DNA of 7,199 nt. It comes from Oscillospiraceae bacterium. Its GTDB lineage: Bacteria; Bacillota; Clostridia; Oscillospirales; Ruminococcaceae. Where the stretch lies: positions 1 through 7,199 of the forward strand of contig JAEDLA010000071.1 in the NCBI GenBank assembly GCA_016295545.1, in the 5' to 3' direction. Each line of letters opens with the position of its first letter. The first letter of the stretch is position 1. Position numbers and translations under genes: made by a program. Of the stretch, positions 6,002 through 7,199 are shown piece after piece. The notes under the pieces are model-generated. The model was not told the origin of the DNA. It saw nothing but the letters and a program-made list of their open reading frames with translations, and did not search any database.

Positions 6002-6925
6002 TTATTCCTCCACAAAGCTTGAATTTTCCTGCGGTCCGACCATAAAGGAAACGGCTTTCTGATAATTCACTATCTTGTTGACCGTATCATCTCCGCCGTA
6101 TTCGCCGTCAAGGGTCCATGTAATCGGCTCATCACCGAGAGATGTAAAGGTTATACTGTCGGTACGGAAAAATTTAATATAATCCCTGTCAATCTCCTCT
6201 TTGATATTCAGGAGAGAGTATACTATTTTGTTAAGCTGAACAATATTTGCCGGTTTCTTTATCAGCGTAACCTCGAATTGACCGTCATCAAGCAGAAAAT
6301 CATTCAGTGAAAGCAGTCCGGCTACTGATGATGAATTTGTAACCATGCCGAAAACGAAATCGTCCTCAAGCACTGAATCGCCGTACTCGATCCGCATACG
6401 CTTCGCCCGAATGCTTGTCAGATGCAGAAGTCCGCTGACTATATAGGCGGCGTGACCAAAAATATTCTTGACCTGCTGAGATGTCTCATAGGTTATATTT
6501 GTAAACGCTCCGAACGCCACAATATATGTGAAATATTTGTTGTTGAAGCCCCCAACGTCACAGGGAGTTGGCGTTCCCTCTGTTATCCACCTGACCGACT
6601 CCATTATTCCTTTTGGAATCCCCAGTCCCTTTGCAAAGTCATTTGTTGAGCCTGCCGGTATATAGCCGATAGGAATTCTGTTTCCGCTTGACATCACTCC
6701 ATGCAGACACTGACTTAATGTACCGTCACCTCCTGCACAGACAATCATATCATAGCCCTCGTTGCAGGCATAAGCTGCTGCGGAAACAGCATCGCCGTTT
6801 TCCTGAGTTGGTCTTGCTGTAACTTCGTATCCTGCCTTTGTAAAGGCATCTATTATATCACCGAGCATATCGCCGATAACTGCCTTTCCGGCAAGCAGAT
6901 TAAATATAAAATACATTTTTTTCAT
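6002..6925 (-). CDS. Diacylglycerol kinase-family lipid kinase (YegS/DgkB type)
   Basis: This 307-residue protein has the diacylglycerol kinase catalytic fold used by soluble bacterial lipid kinases; in Gram-positives DgkB-type members phosphorylate diacylglycerol to phosphatidic acid, recycling lipid released during lipoteichoic acid synthesis. From Met1 at 6925: FIFNLLAGK (6-14) begins the fold, GGDGT (65-69) is the nucleotide-binding motif, AGSTNDFAKGLG (91-102) is the second signature, LLDDGQFEV (211-219) lies in the beta-rich C-terminal domain, and TLDGE (271-275) carries the conserved acidic site. There is no membrane segment. An in-frame ATG at 6976 would add 17 residues but has no ribosome site and lies about 10 nt from the predicted transcript start; the 6925 start has AGGAG at correct spacing and matches family N-termini. 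It heads the operon with ispD and ispF. Lipid substrate is inferred. Confidence 0.93.
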   Translation of the reverse strand: MKKMYFIFNLLAGKAVIGDMLGDIIDAFTKAGYEVTARPTQENGDAVSAAAYACNEGYDMIVCAGGDGTLSQCLHGVMSSGNRIPIGYIPAGSTNDFAKGLGIPKGIMESVRWITEGTPTPCDVGGFNNKYFTYIVAFGAFTNITYETSQQVKNIFGHAAYIVSGLLHLTSIRAKRMRIEYGDSVLEDDFVFGMVTNSSSVAGLLSLNDFLLDDGQFEVTLIKKPANIVQLNKIVYSLLNIKEEIDRDYIKFFRTDSITFTSLGDEPITWTLDGEYGGDDTVNKIVNYQKAVSFMVGPQENSSFVEE

Positions 6926-6934
6926 AAAATTTAT

Positions 6935-6939
6935 CTCCT
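6935..6939 (-). promoter_or_regulatory. Ribosome binding site fixing the lipid kinase start
   Basis: AGGAG on the minus strand lies 9 nt upstream of the ATG at 6925. The alternative upstream ATG at 6976 is preceded only by A-rich sequence without a Shine-Dalgarno match, so this site decides the start. Confidence 0.8.
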
Positions 6940-6992
6940 GAGCTCTATCTCTATCATCAACAAAAAGATTGTCCATTTTTTCTTATATTAAT

Positions 6993-7021
6993 ATTATATA
7001 AACTTGCAGGAATAATTTCAA
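6993..7021 (-). promoter_or_regulatory. Promoter of the dgk-ispD-ispF operon
   Basis: On the minus strand TTGAAA (7021-7016, 5 of 6 matches) and a perfect TATAAT (6998-6993) are spaced by exactly 17 nt. The predicted start near 6986 gives a leader of about 60 nt before the kinase ATG at 6925. It is back to back with the tRNA promoter, with 43 bp between the two -35 boxes. Confidence 0.85.
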
Positions 7022-7064
7022 GTCTTATGCATATAATTAAAATATAAAAATATTTTGAAAACAC

Positions 7065-7093
7065 TTGACTTTTCTTTACAGTCATGCTATAAT
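7065..7093 (+). promoter_or_regulatory. Extended -10 promoter of tRNA-Gln
   Basis: TTGACT (7065-7070, 5 of 6 matches) is followed after 17 nt by a perfect TATAAT (7088-7093), preceded by TGC as an extended -10. An A/T-rich tract upstream (about 7030-7060) could act as an UP element. The predicted start near 7100 lies about 30 nt before the tRNA. A near-ideal promoter fits a stable RNA gene. Confidence 0.9.
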
Positions 7094-7129
7094 ATAAAAG
7101 CTGAATGTTTAAGACATAAGCAAACACAT

Positions 7130-7199
7130 TGGGGTGTCGCCAAGTGGTAAGGCAGCGGACTCTGACTCCGTTATTCCGAGGGTTCAAATCCTTCCACCC
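7130..7199 (+). tRNA. tRNA-Gln (anticodon CTG), 3' end cut by window edge
   Basis: The sequence folds as a cloverleaf. The acceptor 5' strand TGGGGTG (7130-7136) would pair with CACCC at the window end plus two missing bases. The D-stem is GCC/GGC. The anticodon stem is GCGGA (7155-7159) with TCCGT (7167-7171), holding the loop CTCTGAC with anticodon CTG at 7162-7164, which reads CAG codons. The T-arm GAGGG-TTCAAAT-CCTTC spans 7178-7194 with one G-T pair. The variable arm counts as 6 nt, one longer than usual for Gln. The terminal U-A acceptor pair is typical of tRNA-Gln. The last acceptor bases, the discriminator and any encoded CCA lie past the edge. More tRNA genes could follow outside the window. 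Confidence 0.95.

Noticed and set aside
6957..7187. 76-codon minus-strand open frame over the divergent promoters and tRNA
   Set aside because: It runs antisense through the tRNA and across both promoters, with no recognisable motif; it is a product of A/T-rich DNA.

Overview
The window looks like chromosomal housekeeping DNA from a Gram-positive anaerobe of the Clostridia, most like Ruminococcus or a close relative (Oscillospiraceae). This placement is inference. It rests on a ferredoxin-linked arylpyruvate oxidoreductase next to a PaaK-type CoA ligase, a non-mevalonate isoprenoid operon behind a DgkB-type lipid kinase, AGGAG-type ribosome binding sites, textbook sigma-A promoters, and small palindromic repeats of a kind common in that group. 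All protein genes lie on the minus strand; only a tRNA at the right edge lies on the plus strand.

Right block (about 4640-7199). A minus-strand promoter at 6993-7021 reads into a lipid (diacylglycerol-type) kinase, then ispD, then ispF. ispD begins 9 nt after the kinase stop, and ispF overlaps the end of ispD by 13 nt. The unit ends at a strong intrinsic terminator at 4644-4675. A palindromic dispersed repeat (about 4731-4806) sits between the ispF stop and that terminator. Back to back with the kinase promoter is an extended -10 promoter for a plus-strand tRNA-Gln(CTG), which the window edge cuts a few bases before its 3' end.

Left block (1-4602). An extended -10 promoter (about 4574-4602) reads into paaK (aryl/phenylacetate-CoA ligase). 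A Cof-type HAD phosphatase follows, joined by a 4-nt ATGA overlap. Then come a 174-bp MITE-like hairpin element, iorA (indolepyruvate:ferredoxin oxidoreductase, alpha subunit), and a small, very acidic protein of unknown function. IorA would decarboxylate aromatic 2-oxo acids to aryl-acetyl-CoA while reducing ferredoxin, and a PaaK-type ligase interconverts aryl-acetates and their CoA esters, so the two form a plausible aromatic amino-acid fermentation pair. The partner subunit gene iorB, normally beside iorA, is not in the window.

The most notable structures are the repeats. The MITE-like element has perfect 19-bp terminal inverted repeats and folds almost end to end. It supplies the last ten codons and the stop of the HAD gene, and contains a consensus -35 pointing at iorA. 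A second repeat family occurs twice (1-40 and about 4731-4806), each time just downstream of a minus-strand gene. I see no defence system, CRISPR array, transposase or phage gene, and no clear new multi-gene system.
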